Shown: positions 35,568-45,083, counted from the first letter of the stretch. The stretch is DNA of 57,683 bases from Candidatus Sulfotelmatobacter sp. (GCA_025462865.1 JAOAPI010000055.1:1-57683); one strand, 5' to 3'. Translations and numbers: made by a program. The notes: generated by a model from the letters alone, not told the origin.

Positions 35568-36260
35568 ATGGCGAGCAGTCCCACCACTGAAAAGGTTATA
35601 CCTTACGCCCTGCTCGGAATGACGGCGGTCACGGGCCTGGTGGACGCCGTCAGTTTTCTGTCGCTCGGGCGCGTGTTCACTGCGAACATGACGGGCAATA
35701 TCGTTCTTCTCGCGTTTGCAACGGCGCATGTACCCGGACTTTCCGTCGCACGCTCGTTAACGGCACTCCTGGCTTTTCTTGTGGGGGCGATGCTCGGCGG
35801 ACGGGTCGTGTCGCGGGCAAGCGCTGATTCACAAATTCGATTCGCCGCACAAGCGTTCTCCTTGGAGGTGGCCTTTCTGTTTGCCGCTTCGTTTTGCAGC
35901 ATTGGATACCGCGGCGATTTGCTGGAACATTCTTTTCAACCATTCGCTCTGATTGCTTTGACGGCGCTCGCGATGGGCACACGGAATGCCGCTGTACGGA
36001 GACTCGCAATCCCGGATCTGACGACAACGGTCCTGACACTAACGATCACGGGCATCGGCGCTGACTCTTCGCTCGCGAAGGGCAACAACCCGAGATTGGC
36101 GAGAAGGCTTGAGTCGATCGCCGCAATGTTTTTAGGGGCGGCGTTGGGTGCAGTTGTCGTACATTATTCAATCTCAGCGGTCCTGTGGCTTGCGACCGCA
36201 ATTTCCGCCGTGTGTTGTGCAGTATTGTTTCGGTCTGTGCGCACGTCCGATGAGCTGTGA
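35568..36260 (+). CDS. DUF1275 (YoaK-type) membrane protein
   Basis: 230 aa from the ATG at 35568 (GGAGGGG upstream; a TTG two codons earlier is also possible). GLVDAVSFLSLGRVFTANMTGN is the DUF1275 landmark. About six membrane spans; FQPFALIALTALAMGTRNAAVRR and LTITGIGADSSLAKG are also typical. Function unproven; proposed as a small transporter family. Isolated between the ThrE remnant and the converging efflux/rib operon. Confidence 0.9.
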   Translation: MASSPTTEKVIPYALLGMTAVTGLVDAVSFLSLGRVFTANMTGNIVLLAFATAHVPGLSVARSLTALLAFLVGAMLGGRVVSRASADSQIRFAAQAFSLEVAFLFAASFCSIGYRGDLLEHSFQPFALIALTALAMGTRNAAVRRLAIPDLTTTVLTLTITGIGADSSLAKGNNPRLARRLESIAAMFLGAALGAVVVHYSISAVLWLATAISAVCCAVLFRSVRTSDEL

Positions 36261-36423
36261 CTGCGAGACTCGACCGTGTTCTACCAGAGGCATACGGCGA
36301 GGTGATGAGCTTGAAATTGGTTGGCACATTTCGATGACCAGGAGGGCACAGCCCCGCGCAGTGTGGCATGGGAAAGGTGCCGCGCAATCTCATCCGAGTA
36401 CAAAAGCAATTCAATCGGAGGGT

Positions 36424-37188
36424 TCACTGTGGATGATATGCCGGCTTGCGCTTGGCGAAAAACGCTCTGAATGCTTCCTTCGCCTCGTCGGACCTTACTC
36501 GTTCGGCGAACACCTGGTTCTCGAGTTTCACAGCTTGCTCCAGTTGGTCACGGAATGCCGCCTTCATGAGCCGCTTGCATGCCTGCACTGCGCCGGCGGG
36601 CTTCTCCGCCAGGGTCGATGCGGTTTCTGTTGCTGTGGCCAGTAGTTTCTGATCAGGGACAACGCTTGTGACTAATCCGAGCTCGGCTGCTCGCAAGGCG
36701 CCGAACGGCTGTCCCAACAGAATCAGTTCGGCGGCGCTCATATATCCGAAACGCAGCGGAAGCAAGCAGCTGCTTCCAAATTCCGGCACCAGCGCCAGGT
36801 TCACAAAAGGCAGTTGGAACTTCGCGCTCTCCCCAGCGTATACAAAGTCGCAATGAGCCAACATGGTCGTCCCGCCACCGATCGCCGCGCCTTGTACGGC
36901 GGCAACGAGCGGCTTTTCGAAGTTGATCAGGGCGTGCATCAATCGCGATTGCGGACTTTCCCCTGATGCTGGCGGATTCTTCATGAAGTCCTCGAGATCG
37001 TTGCCCGCACAAAACGAATCTCCCGCGGCATGCCAAAGCGCAACATGTATCTGATCGTCTTTCGCTGCGTCCTCAAGGAACTCCGCCATCGCGACATACA
37101 TGCTCGAAGTCATTGCGTTCTTCTTGTCTGGACGATTGAACTGTATCCTTAGGATGTTTCCAGAGCGTTCCGCGACAATGTCACTCAT
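36424..37188 (-). CDS. Crotonase-fold protein, enoyl-CoA isomerase-like
   Basis: 254 aa. The oxyanion-hole region [21 protein letters not shown] and the preceding AGNDLEDF are crotonase-fold. Both Glu residues of true enoyl-CoA hydratases are replaced (the GGG-x-E position is Thr and the QPE position is LPF), whereas LVPEFGSS carries a Glu at the place used by delta3-delta2-enoyl-CoA isomerases. An isomerase or other acyl-CoA reaction is therefore more likely than hydration. Its ATG overlaps the ribB-like stop codon (ATGA), so it is translationally coupled into the efflux/rib operon. Confidence 0.85.
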   Translation of the reverse strand: MSDIVAERSGNILRIQFNRPDKKNAMTSSMYVAMAEFLEDAAKDDQIHVALWHAAGDSFCAGNDLEDFMKNPPASGESPQSRLMHALINFEKPLVAAVQGAAIGGGTTMLAHCDFVYAGESAKFQLPFVNLALVPEFGSSCLLPLRFGYMSAAELILLGQPFGALRAAELGLVTSVVPDQKLLATATETASTLAEKPAGAVQACKRLMKAAFRDQLEQAVKLENQVFAERVRSDEAKEAFRAFFAKRKPAYHPQ

Positions 37189-38039
37189 TGCCAGCCTCCA
37201 GTAAGTGAATTTCCGTTCATCGTATCTTCCTCCAATAATTTCTCCCTCTCCTGGGCGTGCCCATATGTCCCAGATGGGTGCAGGCCGGGAGATTGGCGCA
37301 ATTCCGTTTCGAGCCTGTAGCGAACGACTTCAGCTACAGTCACCATCGTCAACCCATATGCTGAGCAGAACCTTGCTAGATCGGAGCCGCGCGCCATACT
37401 GCCATTGCGGTTCATGATTTCGCAGATCACTGCGGCGTGATGCAGCCCTGCCAATCGTGCGAGGTCAACAGACGCTTCTGTTTGGCCGCGTCTTTCGAGA
37501 ACGCCATCGGGCCGGGCGCGTAGGGGAAACACATGACCAGGGCGCGCGAGGTCTTCAGGGCGAGTTCGGTGGTCGACGGCAGTCAAGATGGTTTGCGCAC
37601 GATCGTACGACGAGATTCCGGTTGTTACACCCCTTCCTCGTGCATCGATCGAGACGGTGAACGCGGTGCCAAGGTTGGCGGTGTTGTTGAGCACCATTGG
37701 TCCTAATTCCAACTGGTCGAGCCGCTCGCCGGTCATTGCGAGACAGATCAAACCCCGCGCGTGGGTAGCCATAAAATTGATTACTTCAGGAGTGACCATC
37801 TCTGCTGCGATCACTAGATCACCTTCATTCTCCCGATCCTCATCATCCGCAATGACGATCATTCGCCCGGATCGCAACTCCCTAAGCGACTTCTCGATCT
37901 CGGCGAACTTCACTGTTTGGGTAACAAGGCAGCGCTCATCGCCACCGGACACACGCGAAGCTTCGGACGAAATAAGCAGGTCCACTGCGCCAGGCCGCTG
38001 ACTAAACATAGGTGCTCCGATTAAGGCTAATTCCTCCAT
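37185..38039 (-). CDS. ribB: RibB-like DHBP synthase with a replaced metal-ligand His
   Basis: 284 aa from the ATG at 38039. DHBP synthase motifs are present: [12 protein letters not shown] (~65-76), [25 protein letters not shown] and [10 protein letters not shown]. In E. coli RibB, Mg is held by Glu39 and by His153 of GHTEA. Here the equivalent motif is [11 protein letters not shown], with Gln at residue 186 (codon CAA at 37484-37482). The N-terminal ~40 residues and C-terminal ~50 are extra to the core. Loss of that His should impair ribulose-5-phosphate conversion. The start lies 4 bases after the ribA stop, and the end overlaps the crotonase gene. Confidence 0.88.
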   Translation of the reverse strand: MEELALIGAPMFSQRPGAVDLLISSEASRVSGGDERCLVTQTVKFAEIEKSLRELRSGRMIVIADDEDRENEGDLVIAAEMVTPEVINFMATHARGLICLAMTGERLDQLELGPMVLNNTANLGTAFTVSIDARGRGVTTGISSYDRAQTILTAVDHRTRPEDLARPGHVFPLRARPDGVLERRGQTEASVDLARLAGLHHAAVICEIMNRNGSMARGSDLARFCSAYGLTMVTVAEVVRYRLETELRQSPGLHPSGTYGHAQEREKLLEEDTMNGNSLTGGWQ

Positions 38040-38043
38040 TCGT

Positions 38044-38724
38044 TCACATGATCGTGAGCGAATGCCCCATCTTTTCCTTCTTGGTCCGCAAGTACGGCAA
38101 CGCATAAGGGCTTGGCGGTGCTTCGCAGGCAATCAGTTCGATGACTTCGATTCCACCCTTTGTCAGTGCTTCAACTTTTTGCGGGTTGTTGGTCATCAGG
38201 CGGACCTGCCGGATCTTAAGTTCGTGCAGGACAGCCACGGCCAGACTGAAATCACGGCAGTCGGCGTCAAAACCCAGAGCTTCGTTCGCTTCGATCGTAT
38301 CGAGACCCTGGTCCTGCAGGGCATAGGCTCTCAGTTTTGCCATCAGCCCGATGCCACGGCCTTCCTGATACTCGTAGATCACCAGACCCGATCCCTCGTC
38401 TCCAATGGCCGACATTGCGAGTTCCAACTGGCCTCGGCAATCACAGCGCAGAGATCCGAGCACTTCTCCAGTGAAGCACTGGGAATGAATGCGCAGCAAA
38501 GGCGCCCGATTTTGCAGATCGCCAAGCATCAGGACGAGGGCACTCTCAGTCTTTCTCTTGTCCACGTTCGCGCGCTCAAAGCCGATCAGGTCGAACGCGC
38601 CGAACATGGTAGGCAGGCGAGTGGAGGCCACCCGAACGACGCTGCTTTGTCCGCTCCTCTGGACCGTTCTGATCCGCACGCTGCAATGCCTCTTCGTAGG
38701 TCTCTCAGGCAACTTGGAATTCAT
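38044..38724 (-). CDS. ribA: GTP cyclohydrolase II (RibA)
   Basis: 226 aa. The zinc ligands are [17 protein letters not shown] (three Cys); [19 protein letters not shown] contains the catalytic Tyr (RAY), and GFDADCRDF the catalytic Arg. All residues expected from E. coli RibA are present. The enzyme opens GTP to 2,5-diamino-6-ribosylamino-pyrimidinone phosphate, formate and PPi, the first riboflavin step and also the first step to toxoflavin-type compounds. It overlaps the TolC-like stop by 4 bases (ATGA), i.e. is coupled to an efflux pump. Confidence 0.93.
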   Translation of the reverse strand: MNSKLPERPTKRHCSVRIRTVQRSGQSSVVRVASTRLPTMFGAFDLIGFERANVDKRKTESALVLMLGDLQNRAPLLRIHSQCFTGEVLGSLRCDCRGQLELAMSAIGDEGSGLVIYEYQEGRGIGLMAKLRAYALQDQGLDTIEANEALGFDADCRDFSLAVAVLHELKIRQVRLMTNNPQKVEALTKGGIEVIELIACEAPPSPYALPYLRTKKEKMGHSLTIM

Positions 38725-40079
38725 TGGACAGTGCCGCCCGTCGCATGGATAACCTCGTCATGGGCCTCGAAGTATTCGAGCTGTGACTGGAGCAGAAGTG
38801 CCCTGGCATCGTATTCCTGAGCTGTTGCAGCATCGGCCTGCGAGTTCAACGCCGCTCCTCGTATGAGTTGCTGTTGACGCACACGATTCGACTCCGTACG
38901 CAGGGCCAAAACTTCTTCGGAGACCTTCAACATCTGTTGCGTCCGATCAAGCTTGTTGTACGCTGTTTCGACGGACAGTTCGACCTCATCCGTTAGCTTC
39001 GCGAGGTTCTCTTTTGCCTGAGACAGTTGCGCTTCCCGTTCACGCAGCGAGGCCTTCTTACGCCCGGAGTCGAACACGTCAAAGCCGAAGTGAATACCGA
39101 AAGTGCCAAAGTTACGCGCCAGAAAGGGCACGTTATTCTGGTAGCTGTAGCGGGCAAAGGCCTCGACATCGGGAACCCAGATATCGGTCTTGGCCAAACG
39201 CGCTGCAGCATGCGCTTTCTCCAGTTCGGCACGGGCCACAAGGATTTCTGGATGTGATGCGGTTGCAGCCCTGACGCATTCCTCTCGCGAGCAGGTCGGC
39301 TGAAATTCAGCAATAGCAGAATTAAGGTCCAGCCGGGTGGTCAGCGGTAGGCCGATGAGATCATTGAGCTTCAGGTTGAGGTCTGACAATTGAAGATCCG
39401 TGGTCAGCAGTTCTTGCTTGGCCTGCAAGAATTGCGCGCGGCTGTCGATCAAGTCTTGTTCCAAGGTACTGCCGAACTTCACGTGCTCCACGCGCTCGCT
39501 CTGAAGCTCCTCGGAGGCTTTTATTCTCGCCTCCGTGGCGCTACGATGCGCCTGAGCAATCAGGATCCTGTAGTAGACCTGATGGACCGCGAGCGCTACA
39601 TCATTCCCTGTAAGCTGCGCCTTCTCACGCGAGACTTTTACCTCGGCTTGGGCCACATCATTGGCCTGCTTAATCTTCAGCAGCGTGGTCAAGGGCTGGG
39701 TGAGTTGGGTTCCGCTGGTCGTAAAGTTCTTGCCGCCCTGGTTGATGATCGCGTCTACAGGTGGGATCGGCGTTCCCCCGGCGATGCCGAGACTACCGGA
39801 CGTGATCTGAATCAACTGCGTATCCGTCACATGCATGAAGCTGCTGTCATTTCGTATCGATGGAAAATACGAACTCTTTGCGACCTCCTTCGCGTGTCGT
39901 TTCTCCTCAACCGTGTAGCCGGCAATGCGGATATCGTGGTTGTGCTGGAGCGCGAGTTGAACAGCTTGCTGAAGTGTGATGTGGCGTGGAGGCGCTGTAT
40001 TGCCTGTTTCCTGGGCCGCTGCAATACAGGCGGAGAAGGCCATCGCTACCAGCAGGAATCGTGCCCCAGTTCGTTTCAT
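38721..40079 (-). CDS. TolC-family outer membrane efflux protein
   Basis: 452 aa. Signal peptide residues 1-22 (MKRTGARFLLVAMAFSACIA). Two repeats of long amphipathic helices (LQQAVQLALQHNHDIRIAGY, ERVEHVKFGSTLEQDLIDSR, SVETAYNKLDRTQQMLKVSE) are the TolC tunnel pattern. It forms the outer membrane exit for a tripartite pump. Its ATG overlaps the MFS stop (TAATG) and its own stop overlaps ribA. Confidence 0.92.
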   Translation of the reverse strand: MKRTGARFLLVAMAFSACIAAAQETGNTAPPRHITLQQAVQLALQHNHDIRIAGYTVEEKRHAKEVAKSSYFPSIRNDSSFMHVTDTQLIQITSGSLGIAGGTPIPPVDAIINQGGKNFTTSGTQLTQPLTTLLKIKQANDVAQAEVKVSREKAQLTGNDVALAVHQVYYRILIAQAHRSATEARIKASEELQSERVEHVKFGSTLEQDLIDSRAQFLQAKQELLTTDLQLSDLNLKLNDLIGLPLTTRLDLNSAIAEFQPTCSREECVRAATASHPEILVARAELEKAHAAARLAKTDIWVPDVEAFARYSYQNNVPFLARNFGTFGIHFGFDVFDSGRKKASLREREAQLSQAKENLAKLTDEVELSVETAYNKLDRTQQMLKVSEEVLALRTESNRVRQQQLIRGAALNSQADAATAQEYDARALLLQSQLEYFEAHDEVIHATGGTVQ

Positions 40080-41749
40080 TAATTCGACTCCTTATGTTCG
40101 GTGGGAATCTGCTGCATGTTGCTTAGGTCGCCATAGTCCAAAGGCGACTTGCGCAGCAGTGCGACGAAGATCAATGTGCATGCGCAACTCCATGCGATCA
40201 GCAGGAACCCGTCGAGAATGCTCAAGCTGTAGGCCTGTAGACGCAGTCGGGCCGCAATTAGATCGATGGCGCGCGCTCCTGCTGCGGCCGTACCGGACGA
40301 TTTGGCGTAAAGACTTGCGGTCATGGCCTGAACGTTCTGACCCGTGATCCAGTCGCCACCGCTGACGTGTAGTCCCAATAGGTTCGAGTGAAGCCTCTCC
40401 CTCTGAGCTATGAAATGGCCCATGTAGATGGCGCCTGCAGTGCCGCCGAATATGCGGATGGTGTGAAAGTAAGCCGAAAAGGTCAGGACCCACTCAGGTT
40501 TGGCCAAAGCACCCGCGAAGATCGCTTGCAGCACGATGCAGCCGACAAGTCCGATGAAAGCAAACGCCTGTCCGATGCCGGTGAGCAGCTCAGTGCGGTA
40601 GAAGTTCTCGGCCGCCCACGTACTGGTGTATTGAGAATTCAACCAGGCAGCAAAGGCAGTACAGGCAAGGCCGATGGCCAGGAGGATGCGAGAATCAAAT
40701 TTGCGCAGCAACAAAAGCGCAGCCGTGAAAGCGAGGGGAATAAGTGGAATAGCGCTCCAGATAATCGCGGGTCCAATCTGGTCGGGTTCGAACCCGCGGA
40801 TGGCCAGCGCCTGCGGGACCAGAATGATGGTTGTGGAAAGAGTAAAGCGGAACCAGAAGAGCAGGCAGCCCAGTAGTATGGTGTTCCACTTCAGCAGATA
40901 AGGCATCGCCACCAGAGGATTCGCACCGCGTAGCCTCCGAACCAGCGCGCAAAGCAGGAAGAAAGACCCGGACCAAAACCAGGCATTGAACTCGCCGGAG
41001 CGCCACCAGTCGAGTCTCTCGCCTTGCTGAAGGGCAGCAAAAATCAGGGCCAATCCGGCACTCAGATAAAGGAACCCAACAAAGCTGGGGGCCGGGCCGC
41101 TCTTCTTGCGTGGCGGCATCCGCGGAATGCCGAAGTAGACACATATCATCATCACTGGCGCAATCACAGCGGAGTTCCAGAACATCCAATGCCACGATAG
41201 ATGGTCTCTGTACCAGCCGTAGAGCGAAGGCGCGATATTCACGGCTCCGTCAACAAAGGTCGCGTAGAAGGCAATCGTGAAAGGAAGGAATCGTAGTGGA
41301 ATGTTGCGAAGGGCGAACGTCAGCGTGAGCGGATAAAACGTACCTGAGGTAAGACCGGCAACAATGAGTGCGACCATCAGCAGACTGTAGCTGTGGATGA
41401 GAGGAAGAAAGATAGAAGTTACAGTGAAGAGTCCTGCGGCGAACAGGAGTATGCGCCGCGGCCCGAGCACACCTCCGAGGTAGACACTGAACGGGCCGAT
41501 AAACATGAGCGATGCATTGAAGGCACTGTCGAGCCAGGCGCCACTGTCGAAGCTTATGCCAACATGGCCCTTCAAATCGGCAAGGCCAAGACTGAGCATG
41601 CGACTCGCGAGGGTGACCAGTCCGGCGCCTGTGACGACTCCCAAGATCCCGAGCAGAGGACGCGTCGACACTTCGGACGGGATCGCCGCGGCGGCCGCGC
41701 GCGCGATGTCTACCGCCGACGGGCGAACTGTGATGCTTGAAGCTGCCAT
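40079..41749 (-). CDS. EmrB-like MFS (DHA2) drug/proton antiporter
   Basis: 556 aa from the ATG at 41749, 10 bases after the EmrA-like stop; the frame extends 12 codons into that gene. About 14 spans as in the DHA2 family, with GPFSVYLGGVLGPRRILLF in the first loops and LLSLGLADLKG near the N terminus. It is the inner membrane motor of an EmrAB-TolC-type pump. The genes following in the operon are ribA, ribB-like and a crotonase, so the cargo may be a GTP-derived metabolite (inference). Confidence 0.88.
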   Translation of the reverse strand: MAASSITVRPSAVDIARAAAAAIPSEVSTRPLLGILGVVTGAGLVTLASRMLSLGLADLKGHVGISFDSGAWLDSAFNASLMFIGPFSVYLGGVLGPRRILLFAAGLFTVTSIFLPLIHSYSLLMVALIVAGLTSGTFYPLTLTFALRNIPLRFLPFTIAFYATFVDGAVNIAPSLYGWYRDHLSWHWMFWNSAVIAPVMMICVYFGIPRMPPRKKSGPAPSFVGFLYLSAGLALIFAALQQGERLDWWRSGEFNAWFWSGSFFLLCALVRRLRGANPLVAMPYLLKWNTILLGCLLFWFRFTLSTTIILVPQALAIRGFEPDQIGPAIIWSAIPLIPLAFTAALLLLRKFDSRILLAIGLACTAFAAWLNSQYTSTWAAENFYRTELLTGIGQAFAFIGLVGCIVLQAIFAGALAKPEWVLTFSAYFHTIRIFGGTAGAIYMGHFIAQRERLHSNLLGLHVSGGDWITGQNVQAMTASLYAKSSGTAAAGARAIDLIAARLRLQAYSLSILDGFLLIAWSCACTLIFVALLRKSPLDYGDLSNMQQIPTEHKESN

Positions 41750-41759
41750 ATGTTCTAGC

Positions 41760-42971
41760 TCACCGTCTCGTGCGCACAGTTGCAATCACCGAAATTCCGG
41801 GACGCAGGTTCGTCGCGAAGGTGGAATCGTCCAGTGCAATCTTGACCGGAACGCGCTGCACGACTTTTGTGAAGTTGCCAGTGGCATTGTCGGGCGGCAA
41901 CAAAGCGAATTGTGATCCGCTGGCCGGTGCGATCTCGACTACCTTGCCGCTAATGAGTTGTCCTGGATATTGGTCAATGCGAAGTTCGGCAAGGTCGCCG
42001 GCCTTCACGTTGGTCAATTGGGTTTCCCGGAAGTTCGCCTGCACCCATTTTGTGAGAGCAACGAACGAGATCACCTGCGTGCCGGGAGAGACAAGTTGTC
42101 CGGGCCGAACTTGTCGTTCGCCGACAGTTCCGTCGCCCGGAGCGTAGATTTTGGTGTAACCAATGTTCACTGAGGCTGCCGCAAGATTTGCCTGCTTCGC
42201 TCGCAGATCAGCCTGAAGTTGGATCCCCTGCGATTCGAAGACGGCTTTGCCGCGGCGCTCGGCTTCGGCAGCGAGTTCACTGCTCTGCAACATGGTGTGG
42301 GCCTGATTGACATCAGCATCCCGGATGGCAAATTGGCCCGACAGATTTCCTTCCCCGGCGACCGCGGCCTCCAGGCTCTGTTGAGTAGTCGAATGAGTCT
42401 GATAAAGATCTTCCTGGCGTTTACGTTCAGAGCGAGCACGAATCAACTCGGCCTGTACAGCCTCCTTGCCAGCGTCGGCTGCTGCAATCTGCGCTCTTGC
42501 CTGATCGATACCGGCCATCGCTTTAGCGATGCGCGCGTCCTGCAACTGCCGCTGGCGAAGATTTTCCTCAATGCCCGCACGCGCGGCCTCAACTGCGGCA
42601 TTCGCTTGATCAACCTGTGCCTGATAGTCATCGTCCTGCAACTCGACGAGGAGGTCGCCCTTGTGGACCTGTTGGTAGTCGGTCACATCCACCGCGCGCA
42701 CAATGCCTGCCACCTTGGTACTGAGCGGGGTAAGGTCGCCGCGAACGTAAGCGTCATCTGTGACCTGCTCTACCTTTCCCCCTTCCCATGCGTTCCAGTT
42801 ACGCGTGATAGTGATCACAACGGCCACAGCGAGAAGCACCACGAGAATTGGAGTTATGTAGCTCTGCCACCTGGCACCCTGGCGAGGCGCTACCTCATCT
42901 GCACTGAGCTTTGGCGGCACCGGTTTCATGACGGGCGGCGCGGATCCAGTAGACACTGGTGACGTGGACAT
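41760..42971 (-). CDS. EmrA/HlyD-type periplasmic adaptor
   Basis: 403 aa from the ATG at 42971 with GGGAG upstream; the frame is open farther but that part is not protein-like. One N-terminal span (ITPILVVLLAVAVVITITRN), then a lipoyl-like half (VTDDAYVRGDLTPLSTKVAG), a long alpha-helical hairpin (residues ~110-230) and a second lipoyl half with GYTKIYAPGDGTVGERQVRPG. DDAYVRG and the APGDG region are diagnostic of the EmrA group. It bridges the MFS pump and TolC. First gene of the six-gene operon. Confidence 0.93.
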   Translation of the reverse strand: MSTSPVSTGSAPPVMKPVPPKLSADEVAPRQGARWQSYITPILVVLLAVAVVITITRNWNAWEGGKVEQVTDDAYVRGDLTPLSTKVAGIVRAVDVTDYQQVHKGDLLVELQDDDYQAQVDQANAAVEAARAGIEENLRQRQLQDARIAKAMAGIDQARAQIAAADAGKEAVQAELIRARSERKRQEDLYQTHSTTQQSLEAAVAGEGNLSGQFAIRDADVNQAHTMLQSSELAAEAERRGKAVFESQGIQLQADLRAKQANLAAASVNIGYTKIYAPGDGTVGERQVRPGQLVSPGTQVISFVALTKWVQANFRETQLTNVKAGDLAELRIDQYPGQLISGKVVEIAPASGSQFALLPPDNATGNFTKVVQRVPVKIALDDSTFATNLRPGISVIATVRTRR

Positions 42972-43393
42972 TAAACTTGCTCCCTGAGCATTAAGAGATC
43001 TCGAAACGTTGGAGTTCTTACGGACTCTATTGGAGCAACTACAGTTCCACTCCTGAAGACGAACACTAACTAGCGCGAATCGCAGGCTTCTGCTCACAAT
43101 TGGAACAAAATGGTTTCTTCTTGTTGAAAAAGCCGATGGCCCACTGCATTTCCATAACGCTATGTCACATGACACATGACAGTTGACACCATGTGCCACC
43201 GGAACTTTGCGTGCAATTTGATCTTGTTGGAATTTCGGCTCAGCAGCGGCTGGCCGCGGCGATAATTCGAGACCTGCTCCGGTTGAGAGATACACAATGT
43301 CGCTCGATTGGAATCGTGCATGCTGGAGAGTTCACGTTGTTGACGGGGCAGCACCCGCGCCCAACTCTAGTTTCGCTATAAGGAAGGAAATCC
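42972..43393. promoter_or_regulatory. Divergent intergenic region with TGACA-type repeats
   Basis: The 420 bases between the efflux operon (minus) and the interrupted secreted gene (plus) hold no credible gene. At 43163-43190 there are clustered motifs: TGTCA-CA-TGACA (5-bp arms), then CATGACA and TTGACAC. Such iterated TGACA/TGTCA units are typical of a dimeric regulator binding site, here possibly controlling both directions. No regulator gene lies next to it. No FMN-riboswitch (RFN) pattern was found ahead of the rib-containing operon. Confidence 0.4.
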
Positions 43394-43930
43394 GTGAACC
43401 AAAAGAAATTTCTCGTGATCACTCTGCTGTTAGCCATATTCGCAGCGACCAGCTCAGCATCGGCGCAGAATTCCTCGTCGGGCAAGAATGACGCAGCCAA
43501 GAGCTCGCCCGCAGACGGCGTCTCCCAACCAAAACCCGAGGACTTCATCGACCTGTTGCGTAAAGACGTAAGGTCCCAGAAGAAGCAAATCATCGCTGAG
43601 AATATGGACTTAAGCGATGCTGAGGCACAGAAGTTTTGGCCAGTCTACGATCAATATGCCGCGGAGCTCTCCAGGATCTAAGACACGAAAATTGCCCTGC
43701 TGAAAGACTATGCCGAAAACTACAGCAGCATGACAGGTGAGCAAGCCGAGAATTACATCCGCAAGCGCGCTGAGGTTGAACAGTCAGTTATGCAGCTGAG
43801 ATTGAAATACATGCCTGCTTACCGCAAAGTGCTTTCCGGCAGGGAAACCGCATTGTTTTATCAACTCGACTGGCGGCTGGGTTTGGCAATCGACGTAGAG
43901 CTGGTGCAAGTGCCGCTAATTAATCAATAA
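43394..43930 (+). pseudogene. Secreted helical protein interrupted by one in-frame TAA
   Basis: A GTG start with GGAAGGAAA upstream opens a signal peptide (ending SSASAQ). Translation gives QKKQIIAENMDLSDAEAQKFW up to AELSRI, then TAA at 43679-43681, and continues in the same frame with DTKIALLKDYAENY to VPLINQ (43930). The two parts together (178 codons) form one helical protein of a Spy/CpxP-like style common in Acidobacteria, so one codon (probably a Tyr, Asn or similar) became TAA. It is either a recent nonsense mutation, a sequencing error, or a site read through. Confidence 0.75.
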
Positions 43931-44109
43931 TCGGCAACGTCTGAGGGCATTTCGCAAATGATGAAGTCTCCCGCATGGAATGGCTCGACATGCGGGAGCT
44001 TTTCTTGCGGTGCTCTTGCACAGCATCATGTCCATCTGTGGAAGGGCGCAGGAATTGTGGCTAGGTGCTCTGAAAGCACAAACGATTCCCTGCGTGCTCA
44101 CAACCACGT

Positions 44110-44292
44110 TTATCCTCCATGCATGCGCCAATAATCCGTCTCGCTCTCGTCTTTGTCGCGTTTGGGTGTAAGCAGCCAGATGACAAGTCTTAATACCGCA
44201 ATGCCCAGGACGAGCGCGAGTAAAACGACCGTTCCTCGCGCGAGCCACTCACCCGCATGAAAGCCAAGACCATAGTGTCTGAACCAGTTCAC
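44110..44292 (-). CDS. Small single-span membrane protein
   Basis: 60 aa from a GTG at 44292 with an ideal AAGGAG 6 bases before. One span (ARGTVVLLALVLGIAVLRLVIWLL) followed by a basic-acidic tail (TPKRDKDESETDYWRMHGG). It follows the Mla auxiliary lipoprotein gene by about 100 bases on the same strand, so it may be the last gene of that operon. Function unknown. Confidence 0.7.
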   Translation of the reverse strand: MNWFRHYGLGFHAGEWLARGTVVLLALVLGIAVLRLVIWLLTPKRDKDESETDYWRMHGG

Positions 44293-44396
44293 TACAAACT
44301 CCTTCTACCATAGCGACAAACGAGGGACGGGCAGAGACGAGCCCCTCGACTCTGTCGAAGTTACTGGAAGCACAGCGTGTCCAACGATTGATTGTT

Positions 44397-45083
44397 TTAA
44401 TTTCGCTTAGCTGCCGTGGGGCCAGTCGCCACATCCGCAGGCATTGGACTCAGCAGCTTACTGATCGCCCGTTCCATCGTGCGGTTCATTTCAGAAACCA
44501 CCCCTGCGATGTCGCGCTTATTTACGTCTCCTACCTCCGAAACCGCGTTTGTCCACACGGTCGCCCCCGTAGCGAGATTTGTCATCTGGGCGGAGAGGGC
44601 AACTTCAACCTTGACGCCACCCGCGTAGTCGATTTCCTCGAGCTTCTCCAATCGTCCGCTAAGCACATATTCGATGTCGGGACGACCGTCGTAAGGCTTG
44701 ACACGGGCAAAATTTCCGCTGGCGCTAACGCGCTCGATTACTGAGTTGGTTACGAACTCACTAGGGTTAATCGCCCAACGTTGGTAAGCATAGAAGCCGA
44801 TTTGCTCTGGAGACGGTTTGTACACAATGGCTCCCTGTTTCAGGTAGGCGGGCGCGCGGAATTCACGGATTGCCACCGTCGCATGCACGTTTTCCGCAGG
44901 AGGCGGATCCGGCGGCGCAGGCAGGTTGAGAGTGTAGTAGTTTGGATATCTCATCCTTCCTCCGCAGCTGGTCAGGATGACGAGAGCTGCCAAGGAGAAA
45001 ACAATCGTCACAATTCTTGTGATACTCATCCGACGCCGCGCGGCGAAACATTTCAGGACCCCTGTTCCTTTACTTAATCGCAT
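44397..45083 (-). CDS. Mla/Pqi-type auxiliary lipoprotein (ABC_trans_aux, PqiC-like)
   Basis: 228 aa. A lipobox LTSC (Cys near residue 40) marks an outer-membrane lipoprotein. RYPNYYTLNLPAPPDP at the mature N terminus and YVLSGRLEKLEEIDY match the ABC_trans_aux/DUF330 family, which pairs with MCE-domain transporters. Its ATG overlaps the stop codon of mlaD (TAATG), showing coupling. The N-terminal 18 residues may be trimmed if the second Met (residue 19) is used. Confidence 0.85.
   Translation of the reverse strand: MRLSKGTGVLKCFAARRRMSITRIVTIVFSLAALVILTSCGGRMRYPNYYTLNLPAPPDPPPAENVHATVAIREFRAPAYLKQGAIVYKPSPEQIGFYAYQRWAINPSEFVTNSVIERVSASGNFARVKPYDGRPDIEYVLSGRLEKLEEIDYAGGVKVEVALSAQMTNLATGATVWTNAVSEVGDVNKRDIAGVVSEMNRTMERAISKLLSPMPADVATGPTAAKRN

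Noticed and set aside
42972..43393. FMN riboswitch ahead of the efflux/rib operon
   Set aside because: No RFN-element pattern (e.g. AGGGTGAAATTCCC-type conserved pieces) found on the minus strand leader.
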